Position numbers and translations under genes: made by a program
In this document: piece after piece, positions 25,467 through 33,834 of the stretch
Layout: every line of letters starts with the position of its first letter
Numbering within the stretch: position 1 is the first letter of the stretch
Source of the DNA: Bryobacterales bacterium
Lineage (GTDB): Bacteria; Acidobacteriota; Terriglobia; Bryobacterales; UBA6623
Length of the DNA: 50,720 nt
Direction of reading: 5' to 3'
Assembly: GCA_022823865.1 (NCBI GenBank)
Contig: JAJEHF010000060.1
Location: 1-50,720 of the forward strand
Notes under the pieces: generated by a model
Databases searched by the model: none
What the model was told of the DNA's origin: nothing
Seen by the model: the letters and a program-made list of their open reading frames with translations, nothing else

Positions 25467-27317
25467 TCACCGCGGCACTGGCACGGCTTCCGCCAACGAT
25501 TGCAGCCTGTGCAAGCGGGCATAGACTCCGTCCCGCGCGAGCAGCTCGTCGTGCCCGCCATGTTCGATCACCCGGCCCCGGTGCAGGACAACGATGCTGT
25601 CCGCACGTTGAACGGTAGACAGCCGGTGGGCGATCACGATGGACGTCCTGCCGACGAACAGCTTGGAGAGCGTGTCGCGGATCTTGCGCTCGGTGTCGGG
25701 ATCCACGCTCGACGTCGCCTCGTCCAGTATCAAGAACGGGCGCTCGTGCACCAGCGCGCGGGCGAACGAGATCAACTGCTTCTGCCCGACTGACAGCCCG
25801 GCGCCGCGTTCGAGCACCGGCTCGTCATAGGCCCCGGGCAGCGACTCGATGTGATCCGCCAAGTGTGCGTTCGCGGCCGCGCCGCGGACCGCCTCAGGCG
25901 GTGCTTCGGGATCGCCGAGACCGATGTTCTCTGCGATCGTGCCCGAGAACAGGAACGAATCCTGCAAGACGACGCTGAAGTGCGCCCGGAGCGCCTCGGG
26001 ACTCCACTCTCGGATATCCCGCCCGCCAACCAAGATCGTGCCGCGCTGGATTTCGTAGAAGCGCAGCAGCAGGCTGACTAGGGTGCTCTTGCCGGCCCCG
26101 GTGTGCCCGACCACCGCCACCATGCCGCCGGGCGGAGCCTTGAAGCTGACATCTTCCAGCACCCAGTCCTCGTCCTTGTAAGCGAACCAGACGTTGCGGA
26201 ACTCGACGCTGGGCTGCTCGAGCTCGGCCTGCCCGGCGGCCGCCTGCATCTCGTCCGGCTCGGTGTCCAACAGCTCGAAGATCCGCTCAGCGCCCGCCAT
26301 GGCCGCCTGCAAGACGTTGTACTTCTCTGCCAAGTCTTGGATCGGCCGGAAGACCCTGGTTCCGTACTGCAGGAATGCCAGCAAGACCCCCAGGGACACG
26401 CTTCCGGCAACGACCCACGCGCCGCCGAAGACGATCAGCAGGCCCACCCCCAGCAGGCTGATCCACTCGATCACCGGAAAGAACACGGCATGCGCCCGCA
26501 CCGAGCGGTAGTTGGCCCTGCGGTGCTCGTCGTTGATGGCCTCGAAGTCGCTCAGAGCATGCTGCTCGTGGTTGAACAATTGAATCTCCGAAATGCCCGT
26601 GAAGCACTCTTGCAGGAAGGAAGCAAGCTTGGCGACGGCCTTGCGCACGTCGCGAAAGCTGCTGCGCGCGCGCCGCCGGAAAATCATGCTCACGACCCAT
26701 ACCAGCGGACCAATGGCCAGATAGACCAGGGTCAGCCGCGGGCTCAGGTAGAACATCGCCCCAAAGGCGCAGAACAGCGTGAGCACGTCGCCAGCTACGG
26801 CCACCAAGCCCGAAGTGAACAATTCGTTGAGCACGTCCACGTCGGTAGTCGCCCGCGTCACCAGCCGACCGCTGGGTGTGCGATCGAAGTAAGCGACGGG
26901 CAGGCGCTGCAGGTGCCCGAACACCTCCTGCCGCATGTCGCGCATCACGCGCTGGCCCGTCCAGTTCATCGTGTGGATCTGCCCCGCCCGCGTCAGCACC
27001 CCCAGTAGCAGCGCTGCCAAGGACAGCGCGGCCAACCACAGGATGCCTTGCATCGGTTCGGAGGGAAGCCAGGGATCAAGCAACGAGTCCGCCGTCGGAT
27101 CGGGCTTGAGATAGCGGTCCACCGCGACCTGCGTGAGCACCGGGAAGATCACGCCCAAGGCTGAATTCAGCATCAGCAGGACAAGCGATGCGGTCGCGAG
27201 CACGGAGTACGGCCGCAGGTAGCGCCACAGGCGCTTGAGGATTGCCACGTCGTACAGCGGAGTGTCCGGAAGGGTCTCCCGAGCGGCCTCCAAGCCGATG
27301 CTGCGTCCGGTGCTCAT
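25467..27317 (-). CDS. half-ABC exporter with canonical ATPase (partner of the gene at 27314-29059)
   Basis: 616 aa. Type IV (exporter-type) transmembrane domain with six helices in about residues 30-320, then an ATPase domain: Walker A GHTGAGKS (404-411), Q-loop Gln452, signature LSVGQ (508-512), Walker B FLILDE with catalytic Glu533, and the H-loop in SIVIAHRLS. The signature departs from LSGGQ at its third position. Its partner has the normal signature but Asp in place of the catalytic Glu, the division of labour seen in heterodimeric exporters such as TM287/288 and BmrC/BmrD. Substrates could be drugs, lipids or peptides. The start overlaps the upstream gene's stop by 4 bp. Confidence 0.93.
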   Translation of the reverse strand: MSTGRSIGLEAARETLPDTPLYDVAILKRLWRYLRPYSVLATASLVLLMLNSALGVIFPVLTQVAVDRYLKPDPTADSLLDPWLPSEPMQGILWLAALSLAALLLGVLTRAGQIHTMNWTGQRVMRDMRQEVFGHLQRLPVAYFDRTPSGRLVTRATTDVDVLNELFTSGLVAVAGDVLTLFCAFGAMFYLSPRLTLVYLAIGPLVWVVSMIFRRRARSSFRDVRKAVAKLASFLQECFTGISEIQLFNHEQHALSDFEAINDEHRRANYRSVRAHAVFFPVIEWISLLGVGLLIVFGGAWVVAGSVSLGVLLAFLQYGTRVFRPIQDLAEKYNVLQAAMAGAERIFELLDTEPDEMQAAAGQAELEQPSVEFRNVWFAYKDEDWVLEDVSFKAPPGGMVAVVGHTGAGKSTLVSLLLRFYEIQRGTILVGGRDIREWSPEALRAHFSVVLQDSFLFSGTIAENIGLGDPEAPPEAVRGAAANAHLADHIESLPGAYDEPVLERGAGLSVGQKQLISFARALVHERPFLILDEATSSVDPDTERKIRDTLSKLFVGRTSIVIAHRLSTVQRADSIVVLHRGRVIEHGGHDELLARDGVYARLHRLQSLAEAVPVPR

Positions 27318-29059
27318 GGCTTGGCCAGTTCCTCTTCGATGCGCTGGCGCTCGTGGATGCGAGCGTACAGGCCGCCCCGGGCAAGCAGTTCCTCGTGGGA
27401 GCCGGAGTCGACGACCCGTCCCGCATCCATCACCGCGATCCTGTCCGCCAGCCGGGCGGAGGAGACCCGGTGCGTGACAATCAGCAGGGTGCGATTGCGG
27501 GTCGCCTTGCGCATGCGTTCCAGCAAGGCATGCTCGGTCTCGGCGTCGAGGCTGGAAGTGGCGTCATCGAGCACCACGACGCCGGGATCCCTCAGCAATG
27601 CCCTGGCAAGCGCCACGCGCTGCTTCTGGCCTCCCGAAAGGGTGATGCCACGCTCGCCCACGAGGGTGTCCAGTCCATCCGGGAAGTTATCCTCGTCCGT
27701 GCCCAGCAACGAGATGCGAGCGGCCTCGCGGACCTCTTCGGCACTCGCGTCGGGCCGTCCCAGCCGGATGTTGTCCGCAATCGTGCGGCTGAACAGGAAC
27801 GTCTCTTGCGGCACATATCCGATCTGCTTGCGGAGCACGTCGAGCGGCAGTCGCCGGACACTGATGCCTTCGAGCAAGACTTCGCCCCGGGTCGGGTCGT
27901 ACAGCCTCGGCACGAGGCTGGCAAGCGTGGACTTGCCGCTGCCGACCGGGCCGATAATCGCCAGCGACTCGCCTTCCTGCACGGAAAGGCTCACATCGCG
28001 GACAGCTTGGCCGCCGGCGTTCGGGTATTGGACGCAGACGGCCCGCCACTCGATCACCCCGCGGACGTAATCATAGGATCGCAGCGCATCGGGCGCGTCA
28101 GCGATCCGCGGGCGATAGTTCAACAGTTCGTTGAGTCGCCCCAGCGAGGCGACGCCGCGCTGGGTGATGTTGACCACCACGCCCATACCGATCATGGGCC
28201 ACGCCAACATTGCCACGAAATAGATGAACATCGTGAAGGTGCCGACGGTCATCGCGCCCTGCAGCACCCGCCAGCTCCCGAATCCGAGGAGGCTGATGCC
28301 AGTCAGCCCGACCAAGAGCTCCAGCAGGGGATAGAAGCTGCGCCAGATGCGGACCAGCCCGAGGCTGGCCTCGACATAGTCGGCATTGGCAGCGGCGAAC
28401 CTGCCGACTTCGGCCGGGCCTTGGTTGTAGGCCCGCAGCATGCGCAGGCCGGCCAAGTGCTCTTGTACCCGGACGCTGATCCCGGAGAAGTGCTTCTGGA
28501 CGGTCTGGAACTGCTCGTGCGTGCGGCGGCCGAAGTGTCCGACCGCCAGCGAGATCAGCGGCATGGGCGCGAAGATGACCAGCGTGAGCAGCCAGTCGGT
28601 CCAAGCCATGATGGAGAGCACCGCTGCGATCACAACCCCGATCTCGGCCGTGTACATCAGGCCCGGTCCCAGCAGCGAGCGCACTTGGGCCAGGTCGTTC
28701 GTCACCCGCGCCATCAGGTCCCCGGTGCGGTAGCGCTCGTAAAACGTCCGATCCAGCGTGACCAAGTGGGCGCTAATGTGGTTGCGCAAGTCGTACTCGA
28801 TGTCGCGCGAGATCGTGATCAGAATCCAGCGCATCGCATATTGCGCGATCCCCTTGCTGGCGGCGACGCCGAGCACCAGCAGCACGGTATTCACGGCAGC
28901 CTCTTGCTCGCCCGCGGCCAGCTGGTCCACCGCCCGCCCGATCAGCAACGGCACTCCGGCCGCCAGCACGCCGCGAAACAGCAGCGCGGTCAAGCCTCCC
29001 GCGTAGCGCCAGCGATAGCGGAGCAGGTAAGGAAACAGCGTGCGCAGCGTTGCCAGCAA
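27314..29059 (-). CDS. half-ABC exporter with degenerate ATPase site (Walker B Asp)
   Basis: 581 aa, starting with TTG. Six-helix exporter domain (about residues 15-310), then the ATPase: Walker A GPVGSGKS (370-377), signature LSGGQ (474-478), Walker B VVVLDD in which Asp499 takes the place of the catalytic Glu, and H-loop TLLIVTHRVS. Pairing its signature with Walker A/B of the downstream subunit gives one consensus ATP site; the other site combines Asp499 with the altered LSVGQ. This is the layout of heterodimeric ABC exporters with one hydrolytic and one regulatory site. It starts 7 bp after the DUF420 gene, and its stop overlaps the partner gene's start. Confidence 0.93.
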   Translation of the reverse strand: MLATLRTLFPYLLRYRWRYAGGLTALLFRGVLAAGVPLLIGRAVDQLAAGEQEAAVNTVLLVLGVAASKGIAQYAMRWILITISRDIEYDLRNHISAHLVTLDRTFYERYRTGDLMARVTNDLAQVRSLLGPGLMYTAEIGVVIAAVLSIMAWTDWLLTLVIFAPMPLISLAVGHFGRRTHEQFQTVQKHFSGISVRVQEHLAGLRMLRAYNQGPAEVGRFAAANADYVEASLGLVRIWRSFYPLLELLVGLTGISLLGFGSWRVLQGAMTVGTFTMFIYFVAMLAWPMIGMGVVVNITQRGVASLGRLNELLNYRPRIADAPDALRSYDYVRGVIEWRAVCVQYPNAGGQAVRDVSLSVQEGESLAIIGPVGSGKSTLASLVPRLYDPTRGEVLLEGISVRRLPLDVLRKQIGYVPQETFLFSRTIADNIRLGRPDASAEEVREAARISLLGTDEDNFPDGLDTLVGERGITLSGGQKQRVALARALLRDPGVVVLDDATSSLDAETEHALLERMRKATRNRTLLIVTHRVSSARLADRIAVMDAGRVVDSGSHEELLARGGLYARIHERQRIEEELAKP

Positions 29060-29066
29060 GGTCGAC

Positions 29067-29480
29067 CTACCAGTGGTAGAGCATCAAATAGATAGCCACG
29101 CCGGTGAGCGAGACGTACATCCAGAGGGGCCAAGTCCAGCGGGCGATGGCGCGGTGGCGGTCATAGTCGCCGCGCCATGCGCGCAGCAGCGTGGTCGCGG
29201 CCAGCGGCAGGATCACGATCGCCAGCACGATGTGGCTGAGCAAGATCGAGAAGTAGACGGGCCGGACCCAGCCCTGGCCCGTGAACGGCACGGAGCCCAC
29301 CTGCCAGTGGTAGACCAGATAGCTGGCGAGAAACGCTACCGAGGCCCCGCAGGCGCAGAGCATGCAGGCCCTGTGGCGCTGCATGTCCCCGCGACGGATG
29401 AACACGTATCCGAGCGTCAGCAACAGCGCCGCGACCGAGTTCAGGCTGGCGTTCAGCGCGGGCAGGTCGGTGAAATCCAT
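29067..29480 (-). CDS. DUF420 family membrane protein
   Basis: 137 aa with four membrane helices covering nearly the whole length. DUF420 features: LPALNASLNSVAALLLTLGYVFIRRG, MQRHRACMLCACGASVAFLASYLVYH and ILLSHIVLAIVILPLAATTL. The conserved His residues near helix ends (HRACM, SYLVYHW, LLSHIVLA) could bind haem or metal. DUF420 genes often sit near cytochrome oxidase or ABC-2 transporter genes in Acidobacteria, but the function is not established. It lies in a tightly spaced minus-strand operon, 28 bp after the ABC-2 permease and 7 bp before the half-ABC exporter gene. Confidence 0.85.
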   Translation of the reverse strand: MDFTDLPALNASLNSVAALLLTLGYVFIRRGDMQRHRACMLCACGASVAFLASYLVYHWQVGSVPFTGQGWVRPVYFSILLSHIVLAIVILPLAATTLLRAWRGDYDRHRAIARWTWPLWMYVSLTGVAIYLMLYHW

Positions 29481-29508
29481 TCGGTCGGTTCGCGCCGCGT
29501 GCCAAGAA

Positions 29509-30345
29509 TCAGGACAGGTGCGCCGCCTCGGAGCGCACCGCCTTGCGCCACGCCGCCAGCAGCATGAGAGCGCCGAAGCCCGCCAGCACTAGCCACGACA
29601 ACTCGGGCGCCGGAACCGTGCCGGCTCCGGGCGCGTCCAGCAGCCGGCGCAGCTCGGCCACGCCGTAGGCCAGGGGGTTGGCCGCCGTCAGCCAGCGCAG
29701 CCACGCCGACGAGCCGTCCAGGGGGAAGACCCCGCCGGAGACGAGCCACATCGGCATGAGCACGAGGTTCATGATCGAGTGGAAGCCCTGCACCGAGTTC
29801 AGCCACCAAGCGCAGAAGAATCCCAAGCAGGTCACGCCGAACGCCATCAGCAACAGCGCCGCGAACACCAGCGGCAGGCTTGCGACATCGATCGAAAGGC
29901 CCGCCAACGGCGCCAGCGGCAACAGCAGGGCGCCTTGAATGGCACCCAGGGTGGTGGCCCCGCCGACCTTTCCCAACACCAGAGCAAGGCGCGACACTGG
30001 GGCCACCAGCACGCCCAGCAGGAACCCCTCGCGGCGATCCTCGATCAACGAGATGTTGGCGAAGATCGACGTGAACAGCACGCTCAGCGCCAGCATCCCC
30101 GGAAAGAAAAACTGCGCGTAGCCACCCTCGGACGCCAGCAGCGAAGAGCCGAATCCCGACCCTAGCACGAGCCAGAACAGCAGCGGCGTGGACAGCGTGC
30201 CGACGACTCGGCTGCGCTGGCGGTAGAAGCCGCGCAGTTCGCGCCGCCACAGCGTCGCGGCGCACAGCCAGAAGCTGGCGCTGCTAGCAGATTGGTCGCC
30301 CGCCACAGGCAGCGCGACAACTGCCCCTTCAGGCGCATCGGACAT
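29509..30345 (-). CDS. ABC-2 type transporter permease
   Basis: 278 aa with six membrane segments. ABC-2 traits: LWRRELRGFYRQRSRVVGTLSTPLLFWLVLG, FFFPGMLALSVLFTSIF, DRREGFLLGVLVAPVSRLALVLGK, and the late MWLVSGGVFPLDG...LRWLTAANPLAYGVAELRRLL. Such permeases pair with a separate ATPase to export drugs, polysaccharides or lipids. No soluble ABC ATPase gene is present in this window, so the partner is encoded elsewhere or the protein borrows one. It is followed by the DUF420 gene. Upstream, 73 bp separate it from the metallophosphoesterase gene. Confidence 0.9.
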   Translation of the reverse strand: MSDAPEGAVVALPVAGDQSASSASFWLCAATLWRRELRGFYRQRSRVVGTLSTPLLFWLVLGSGFGSSLLASEGGYAQFFFPGMLALSVLFTSIFANISLIEDRREGFLLGVLVAPVSRLALVLGKVGGATTLGAIQGALLLPLAPLAGLSIDVASLPLVFAALLLMAFGVTCLGFFCAWWLNSVQGFHSIMNLVLMPMWLVSGGVFPLDGSSAWLRWLTAANPLAYGVAELRRLLDAPGAGTVPAPELSWLVLAGFGALMLLAAWRKAVRSEAAHLS

Positions 30346-30418
30346 CGGGTGGGTCAGCGGCGGGATAGTGAGACAAGCAACCGCACGTCTATTTTAGCGC
30401 GCAGCGCGGCCGACGCAC

Positions 30419-31012
30419 TCACAGTTCCAGCAGGTAGCCCGGCTTGCCGACGTTCGCCGCCAGCGTCGCGCCCAGCCGCACGGTCCGGCCAGAACCCTCG
30501 TGGATGTGCCCGCAGAAGCAGTACTCCGGCTGGTGCTCGTCGATGTAGTCGCGGACAGCCTTGGAGCCGAAGTGCAGGCCCGGACCGGCCTCGTCGAGAG
30601 GCGTGTCTAGCGGCGGGGCATGGCAAACCAAGACCTGGGGGAACCGGCCGGCGAAACAGGACAGCTTCGCGGCCAGATCCTCTTCCGAGTATTCCCCGGG
30701 AGTGTCGAACGGCGTGGGGTTGGAATAGCCCAAGCCGGCGAAATGCACGCCGGCCACCTCGTGGACTTCCTCGTGAAAGCTGCGAAAGCCGTGGCGCTCG
30801 CAGAACTCGCGCACCTGCTCGGCTGTCTCGTTGTTGCCCGGCATGACCCAGAGGCGATCGCCCAAGGGCGCCAGAACCTCCGCGCAAGGCTCGAGCGGGG
30901 CCGGGTGGGTCACCAGATCGCCAGCGGCGATGAATACGTCGGCTTCGACCGCGACGGCCTGCCGCAAGCTGGCGAAGTCGCCGTGGATGTCGGAAAAGAT
31001 CTGGAATCTCAT
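30419..31012 (-). CDS. metallophosphoesterase (calcineurin-like)
   Basis: 197 aa, compact calcineurin-like phosphoesterase. Metal-binding motifs appear in order: FSDIHGD (residues 6-12), AAGDLVTH, MPGNNE (in place of the more usual GNHD/E), LVCHAPP and FCGHIHEG. All dinuclear-metal ligands are accounted for, with Asn standing where His is common in motif III. Family members hydrolyse phosphodiesters or phosphomonoesters, and small ones like this include YfcE-type enzymes. No signal peptide, so it is probably cytoplasmic. It begins 12 bp after the 74-aa gene and is the third gene of a sulfurtransferase operon. Confidence 0.9.
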   Translation of the reverse strand: MRFQIFSDIHGDFASLRQAVAVEADVFIAAGDLVTHPAPLEPCAEVLAPLGDRLWVMPGNNETAEQVREFCERHGFRSFHEEVHEVAGVHFAGLGYSNPTPFDTPGEYSEEDLAAKLSCFAGRFPQVLVCHAPPLDTPLDEAGPGLHFGSKAVRDYIDEHQPEYCFCGHIHEGSGRTVRLGATLAANVGKPGYLLEL

Positions 31013-31024
31013 CAGGAACCTAGC

Positions 31025-31249
31025 TCAGCCCTGGGGGCGACGCCGAGTGGCCCCCAGCCTCGCGGAAGCCCGCTCGATCACCGTGGCCTCGGCCTGCTCC
31101 CTCCCATCCGCCTTGGCCCGGGCGATGTTGGCGCCCGGAGAGACGTTGTCCGCCTTGGCGTGCCAAGTCTCGCCTATGCGGTAGGACGTGATCCGCACCG
31201 GCCAGCCTGCCAGTTCGAGTTCGGTGACGCTGAAGCTCTCGGCCTTCAT
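31025..31249 (-). CDS. small protein (74 aa), unknown function
   Basis: The ATG at 31249 overlaps the sulfurtransferase stop by four bases (ATGA), and the stop lies 12 bp before the phosphoesterase start, so translation is probably coupled. The sequence starts MKAESFSVTELELAGWPVRI and contains IGETWHAKADNVSPGANIARA, then a helical region rich in Ala/Glu/Arg. The first half looks like a small beta sheet with conserved-looking Trp residues. The longer frame from 31297 lies inside the sulfurtransferase and is unlikely. I do not recognise the family. Confidence 0.65.
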   Translation of the reverse strand: MKAESFSVTELELAGWPVRITSYRIGETWHAKADNVSPGANIARAKADGREQAEATVIERASARLGATRRRPQG

Positions 31250-32091
31250 GCGCCGCGCTCGACCGGTGCGCCGACAAGGTTGCCCCACTCGGTCCACGAC
31301 CCGTCATAGTTGCTCACGCCGTCGTAGCCCAGCAGGTACTTGAGCACGAACCAAGAATGGCTGGAACGCTCGCCGATGCGGCAGTACGCGACGATCGGCT
31401 TGTCGCCGGTGATGCCTTGGGCGGCGTAGAGTTCGCGCAGAGCCCCGGCACTCTTGAATGTGCCGTCCTCGGCGCAGGCCTTGCCCCACGGGATGTTCCG
31501 CGCGCCCGGCACGTGCCCGCCGCGCTGGCACGTCTCGGGTAGGCCCGGAGGGGCGAGGATCTCGCCGCTGAACTCGGCCGGGCTGCGCACATCGACCATA
31601 TCGGCAGCACCTGAGCCCGACGCCTCCCGGACTTGGTTCAAGAAGGCCCGGATCGAAAGGTCCGGATCGGAGGCGGAATAGTCCACCGGCGCGATTTCGG
31701 GAGCCTCCAGGGAGACTTCGCGCCCCTCCGCCAGCCACTTCACGCGCCCGCCGTTCATCAGCCGGACATCTGGGTGGCCGTAGATCTTCAGCTGCCAGAA
31801 CGCCCAGGCGGCGAACCAGTTGTTGTTGTCGCCGTAGAGCACCACAGTCGTGTCCCGGCTGATGCCACTGTCGCCCAGCAATTTCTCGAAGCGGTCCTTG
31901 GGCACGATGTCGCGCACGAGCGTGTCGCACAGCTGGCTGTCCCACGCCCAACCGATCGCACCTGGCACGTGACCTTCGTCGTAAGAGCCGGTGTCCACGT
32001 CGACCTCCACGACCCGGACGCCGTCGTCGCGGCCGTGTTGGTCGACCCAATCGGTCGTAACGAGTACTTCAGGATGCGCATAGCCCGACAT
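31246..32091 (-). CDS. sulfurtransferase, two rhodanese domains
   Basis: 281 aa. Two rhodanese modules: an inactive N-terminal one (DTGSYDEGHVPGAIGW) and a catalytic C-terminal one (MVDVRSPAEFSGE, RGGHVPGARNIPWGKA) with the active-site loop CRIGERSSH, where the Cys carries the persulfide. Thiosulfate and 3-mercaptopyruvate sulfurtransferases share this plan; the CRIGER loop favours thiosulfate. ATG 32091 has GAGAGGAG about 8 nt upstream, so I prefer it over ATG 32148. It is the first gene of the minus-strand run. Sulfur transfer might help handle sulfur from sulfatase-rich metabolism, but that is speculation. Confidence 0.93.
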   Translation of the reverse strand: MSGYAHPEVLVTTDWVDQHGRDDGVRVVEVDVDTGSYDEGHVPGAIGWAWDSQLCDTLVRDIVPKDRFEKLLGDSGISRDTTVVLYGDNNNWFAAWAFWQLKIYGHPDVRLMNGGRVKWLAEGREVSLEAPEIAPVDYSASDPDLSIRAFLNQVREASGSGAADMVDVRSPAEFSGEILAPPGLPETCQRGGHVPGARNIPWGKACAEDGTFKSAGALRELYAAQGITGDKPIVAYCRIGERSSHSWFVLKYLLGYDGVSNYDGSWTEWGNLVGAPVERGA

Positions 32092-32429
32092 GATTCGCTC
32101 CTCTCCCGCGCCGCCCGGCTCTCGCTGCAGGCCGGCCGGATTGACCAAACGATTATAGGTCAGGCGCGGCTGCGGAAACCGGCGCGCGGCGTCAAGCCTG
32201 CCGATTCGACCGACCCGCGATCGCGCGCAACTCCCTCTGTCGCCGGAGGATGCGAAGAACTGTCCAGGTGCCGCTGGCCGCTCCCGGCTGCGCGCCGATA
32301 CATGGCGCCCCCTGCTTTACAAGCATTTGACGAACGGCAAGTGACCGTCCGACACCTACCCGCGCCTACAAATGCAAGGCCGTGCAGGGGCGTTGCGCGG
32401 TGCCGCTGTGGCAGAAACACCAACCCGAT
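32092..32429 (+). other. 338-bp divergent intergenic region
   Basis: This lies between the sulfurtransferase operon (minus) and the VTC operon (plus) and should hold both promoters. A TTGACG at 32327 could be a -35 element, but no matching -10 stands at the right distance. Nothing else was recognised. Confidence 0.45.
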
Positions 32430-33224
32430 ATGTCCTCCCATAGCGCATGCTCGTTCGCAGACCAAGTTCGCGACCGCCTTGCCGCGTTCGCGCCGGTGCC
32501 CTTGGAGGCGATCGGGCAGCGGGCCTCGCAAGACCGCTGCGACACGAAGTTCTTGCTGCCGCAAGGCCAGTTGCCGGCTCTGCTCGATTCCCTGCGGCAG
32601 GACTACCGAGTATTGGAAGTTGGCGGGGTGCGCCTGCACCACTACCGCACGCTCTACTTCGACACGGCCGGATTCGACCTGTACCGCAGGCACCAGCGCG
32701 CCGCGCGCCGCGCTCTCAAGGTTCGCAGCCGCCAGTATGTCGACTCGGGCCGCTCGTTCTTCGAACTCAAGCGCAAGATCGGGCCGCGCCGCTCGGTCAA
32801 GGCCCGGACCGAGACCCCCGACATCGTCACCGAGCTGAGCGCGGCAGAGGGCACCTTCATTGCCGCTCATGCGCAGATCGACAGCGAGCGGCTGCAGCCA
32901 ACGATATGGAATCGATTCGAGCGCATCACGCTCGTGAGCAAGACGAGTCGAGAGCGAGTCACGCTCGATGTTGGCGTCCACTTCCAGATCCAAACCGGCG
33001 CGATTCAGATTCCGGGCGTCGTGGTCGGCGAACTCAAGCAGGAGCGTTTCGACCGGACATCGCCGTTCTTCCGCCACATGCGCTCGCTCGGATCCCGCCC
33101 GACCGGGTTTAGCAAGTACTGCGTCGGGGCGGTACTGCTCTACCCGCAGTTGAAGCGCAGCCAGGCGCGGCCCAAGCTCCGCATGCTGGCCAAGCTGGCC
33201 CGAGGAGACTGCCATGCAGCCTGA
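32430..33224 (+). CDS. VTC domain polyphosphate-polymerase-like protein
   Basis: 264 aa from ATG 32430. The whole protein is one VTC tunnel domain, a relative of the catalytic part of yeast Vtc4, which builds polyphosphate from ATP. Expected basic tunnel residues and metal-binding acids are visible: RCDTKFLLP, HYRTLYFDT, RALKVRSRQY, SFFELKRKIG, VVGELKQERF and FSKYCVGAVL. No membrane segment, so it should be cytosolic or membrane-associated through its partner. The stop overlaps the DUF4956 start by 11 bp. VTC and DUF4956 genes are a recurrent bacterial pair, often with a CotH-type kinase. Here the third gene is different. The frame also opens at 32382, but without a better start. Confidence 0.9.
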   Translation: MSSHSACSFADQVRDRLAAFAPVPLEAIGQRASQDRCDTKFLLPQGQLPALLDSLRQDYRVLEVGGVRLHHYRTLYFDTAGFDLYRRHQRAARRALKVRSRQYVDSGRSFFELKRKIGPRRSVKARTETPDIVTELSAAEGTFIAAHAQIDSERLQPTIWNRFERITLVSKTSRERVTLDVGVHFQIQTGAIQIPGVVVGELKQERFDRTSPFFRHMRSLGSRPTGFSKYCVGAVLLYPQLKRSQARPKLRMLAKLARGDCHAA

Positions 33225-33834
33225 ATTGCTCGCCCACCTCGCCGGAGCCGGATTCAACCTCGCAGTGGCGCTGCTGGTCGTCCGGCTGATCTACTACCCG
33301 ACGACTCAGGACAAACAGTACGTGCTGACGTTCCTGACCTTCAGCACGGTGACCTATTTCGTGCTGGGCCTGCTGACCAGCGTCGATCTGAGCATCGGCG
33401 TGGGCTTCGGCCTGTTCGCGATCTTCTCCGTGCTGCGCTACCGCACGGACACGATCTCGGCCCGCGAGATGACCTACCTGTTCGTGCTGATCGCTCTGGC
33501 TGTCATGAATTCTGTGCTGGCGACCCAATCCGACTACGCCCGGATGCTGGCATCCAACGGGGTTGTGGTCCTTGTCATGTTCGTGCTAGAGCGCGAATGG
33601 GGCTTTCACTTCGAGGCGAGCAAGCAGATCAACTACGACAAGATCGAGCTGGTCCTGCCTTCGCGCAAGGAAGAACTGCTCGCCGACCTGCGCGCGCGGA
33701 CCGGACTGCCGATTCGGCATGTTTCCGTCGGACGCATGGACCTGGTCCGCGATACCGCAGAGCTCACGCTCTTCTTCGACGATCGGGAACAGCAAGCAGC
33801 GGCTCGCGCCAACGGAACAAAGGAAGCATCATGA
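33214..33834 (+). CDS. DUF4956 membrane protein
   Basis: 206 aa. Four membrane segments in the first 125 residues (around GAGFNLAVALLVVRLIYY, VLTFLTFSTVTYFVLGLL, VGFGLFAIFSVLRYRT and MTYLFVLIALAVM), then a soluble cytoplasmic domain with KIELVLPSRKEELLADLRAR. The loop GLFAIFSVLRYRTDTISAREMTY is the family hallmark. DUF4956 proteins accompany VTC enzymes and are thought to anchor them or move the product; neither role is proven. It overlaps the VTC gene by 11 bp, and its TGA overlaps the next ATG, so three products are translated as a unit. Confidence 0.9.
   Translation: MQPELLAHLAGAGFNLAVALLVVRLIYYPTTQDKQYVLTFLTFSTVTYFVLGLLTSVDLSIGVGFGLFAIFSVLRYRTDTISAREMTYLFVLIALAVMNSVLATQSDYARMLASNGVVVLVMFVLEREWGFHFEASKQINYDKIELVLPSRKEELLADLRARTGLPIRHVSVGRMDLVRDTAELTLFFDDREQQAAARANGTKEAS

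Noticed and set aside
27242..29095. 617-codon open frame on the plus strand opposite the ABC exporter genes
   Set aside because: Both ABC subunits on the minus strand have all motifs. The plus frame has none.
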